From the NCBI GenBank assembly GCA_026991755.1, contig JALXAX010000117.1:1-54772 (forward strand): a DNA stretch of 54,772 nucleotides, in the 5' to 3' direction. Of this stretch, positions 53,436 through 54,772 are shown piece by piece (position 1 is the first letter of the stretch; each line of letters starts with the position of its first letter). The notes below the pieces were generated by a model, which saw only the letters and a program-made list of their open reading frames with translations, ran no database searches and was not told where the DNA came from. This DNA comes from Thiotrichaceae bacterium. GTDB lineage: Bacteria > Pseudomonadota > Gammaproteobacteria > Thiotrichales > Thiotrichaceae. The position numbers and the translations under genes were made by a program.

Positions 53436-54772
53436 ATGCAATCGGTTCATCCTTCTCGCCCACTCACCCTCGCACTAACCGGCATCAGCCTATCTGCCGC
53501 TATCACATTAGCGCTAACCGCGTGTAACAACGACAATACCAAAACACCCACCGAAGTAGCCAAAAACTGGTATCTAACTCCAGAAACCAGTAACAGCGGA
53601 AGCAGTATCAACGGCATAGACATAGCCAACGGAAAACTAACCCAAAGCCAGACAGACCTCTCCTCAAGCACGCTTAGCCTTAGCCGAGTCTATGTCTCTC
53701 AGGGCGCCACCCGTGCCATTCTAGGCGGATGGCAACACAACTTCGCCAGTCGTTTTGACGGAGATGGCATCGCCTATGAAGACTACAAAGGCAGCAAAAC
53801 CGCCCTGTATAATGACGCAAAAACCGCCTGTACCGAAGGCTGGAACGACATCAAAGACACCATCTACAACGGCAAACTCGCGCAAGCCCAACCGCTCTTT
53901 CATCAAGGCCTGTGCGACATCTACCTACAAAGCGACATCGTCGCCTCCTTACCCGTAAAAAATGCTGATGGTAGCAACCCCTACCCACTACACAGCCTGA
54001 TGCGACCCGACGGCACCACACAAACCTTCTTCAAAAAAGACGGTGAATGGACCACCACCACACGTAGCCCACTCAGCCTAAAAAAAGACGGCAACCACTG
54101 GATCACCACCACCCCCAGCGACAGTCAGGAAACCTACAACGCCCAAGGTCAACTCACCCAGATGACCAACCCACAAGGCCAAACCACAAAACTCACCTAC
54201 AACGCCCAAAACCAACTCATAAAAATCACCGGCCATTTTGGTAAAACACTAGAACTAAGCTACACCAACAACCACCTCAGCAGCGCCAAAGGCCCAGAAG
54301 GAACCGTCAGCTATCACTATGATGCCAAAGGAAACCTTAGCAGCGTCACCCAGGTAGACGGCACACAAAACCAGTATCAATACAGCAACGGACAACTCAC
54401 TCGCATCATCGATGCAACAGGCAATACCATCGCCAGCTACCAGTACGACACACAAGGTCGCGTCATCCAGACCGCCGCCGCCAACAACACCCGCGCCAGA
54501 AGCATCCGCTACACCGCAGAGCACGTAACCGTCACCGACATCAACACCCAAGCCACCGACGACTACCAGTTTGATCTTAATCACGGCATGATGAAAGTCA
54601 CCAGCATCACCGACACCGATGGCAACAAAGAAACCCGACTCTATGACGCCAATGGCTACCCCGCCAAAATCACCGCCAAAAACGGCACCATCACCCAAAC
54701 CGTCTACGACTACCGAGGCCTGCTCGTCTCACGAACCACCTCCGCAGGCACACCTAACGCCAAAACCACCCT
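53436..54772 (+). CDS. Rhs/YD-repeat lipoprotein, incomplete at window end
   Basis: An open frame of 445 codons runs off the window. It has a lipoprotein signal with lipobox LTAC (Cys30), an N-terminal domain of DUF6531 type (LSLSRVYVSQG...GGWQHNFASRF), and then YD-type repeats (YNAQGQLTQMTNPQGQTTKL, YDAKGNLSSV, YDTQGRVIQT, YDYRGLLVSRT). GGGGAAA precedes the ATG. Third codon positions are strongly C-rich (ACC, GCC, AAC, GGC), unlike every other gene here, which points to acquisition. A polymorphic C-terminal toxin may follow but is not visible. Confidence 0.88.
   Translation, partial: MQSVHPSRPLTLALTGISLSAAITLALTACNNDNTKTPTEVAKNWYLTPETSNSGSSINGIDIANGKLTQSQTDLSSSTLSLSRVYVSQGATRAILGGWQHNFASRFDGDGIAYEDYKGSKTALYNDAKTACTEGWNDIKDTIYNGKLAQAQPLFHQGLCDIYLQSDIVASLPVKNADGSNPYPLHSLMRPDGTTQTFFKKDGEWTTTTRSPLSLKKDGNHWITTTPSDSQETYNAQGQLTQMTNPQGQTTKLTYNAQNQLIKITGHFGKTLELSYTNNHLSSAKGPEGTVSYHYDAKGNLSSVTQVDGTQNQYQYSNGQLTRIIDATGNTIASYQYDTQGRVIQTAAANNTRARSIRYTAEHVTVTDINTQATDDYQFDLNHGMMKVTSITDTDGNKETRLYDANGYPAKITAKNGTITQTVYDYRGLLVSRTTSAGTPNAKTT

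Noticed and set aside
54255-54698. 147-codon minus-strand frame rich in Gly and Val
   Set aside because: It mirrors the C-rich codons of the Rhs gene on the other strand.

Overview
The window looks like the chromosome of a fairly AT-rich gammaproteobacterium. The gene orders aroQ-accB-accC-prmA-(zinc-ribbon protein)-dusB-fis, proA-nadD-rsfS-rlmH, rng-nitrilase-tldD-pmbA, accA-tilS and ileS-lspA are typical of that class. A denitrification accessory cluster, an alginate-lyase-like gene and many small palindromic mobile repeats suggest a marine or sulfur-oxidising lineage such as Thiotrichales. That placement is an inference from gene content and is not proven by the sequence.

Region 1 (1-9.9 kb) is a nitrogen-oxide respiration accessory island. 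It holds a NapC/NirT-type tetrahaem cytochrome, an unannotated 35-residue membrane peptide, a NorE/NorF-like pair, a hemerythrin, and then norQ, a membrane protein, a second NorE/NorF pair, a zinc-ribbon membrane protein and norD. The catalytic subunits norC and norB are not in the window. Two TTGAC-N4-GTCA(A/T) sites suggest control by a CRP/FNR-family nitric-oxide or anaerobic regulator (DNR/NNR/FNR). A TetR regulator overlapping a UbiB/ABC1-type kinase gene follows.

Region 2 (9.9-14.4 kb) is accessory: a DUF3144 protein, a small membrane protein, an FKBP-type lipoprotein prolyl isomerase, a decayed glutamate-synthase-like fragment, a HupE/UreJ metal permease with a terminator in its leader, and a HupE-like/DUF1007 pair probably linked to nickel, cobalt or zinc handling.

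Region 3 (14.6-36.4 kb) is mostly housekeeping: purL; fis-dusB-prmA-accCB-aroQ on the minus strand; holA; proA-nadD-rsfS-rlmH-maf; rng; nitrilase; tldD-pmbA. Set into it are a His/Cys-rich lipoprotein with a peptidoglycan-binding domain and a minus-strand protein of unknown function with an internal duplication.

Region 4 (36.4-41 kb) is dominated by one minus-strand gene for a protein of about 1,177 residues. It is built from nine nearly identical leucine-rich units, most on a 96-residue (288-bp) period, plus divergent units at both ends, behind a His/Arg/Ser-rich N-terminus. It is the most unusual protein here.

Region 5 (41-52.9 kb) returns to core genes: accA, tilS, yqhA-like, erpA, kdsB, ileS and lspA. 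Among them are a transglycosylase-like protein, a PhnA-type zinc-ribbon protein, a PL14-type polysaccharide lyase and an unrecognised 394-residue protein after lspA. The window ends inside an Rhs/YD-repeat lipoprotein gene (from 53436) whose C-rich codon use differs sharply from everything else and suggests transfer.

The intergenic spaces are full of non-coding palindromic elements. One family has GAGACCTTTGCAC ends and clear 5-bp target duplications, including a copy reduced to 30 bp. Another has CTTCAACCTAGAA ends. Several large one-off hairpins are also present. No rRNA, tRNA, CRISPR array or intact insertion sequence was seen.
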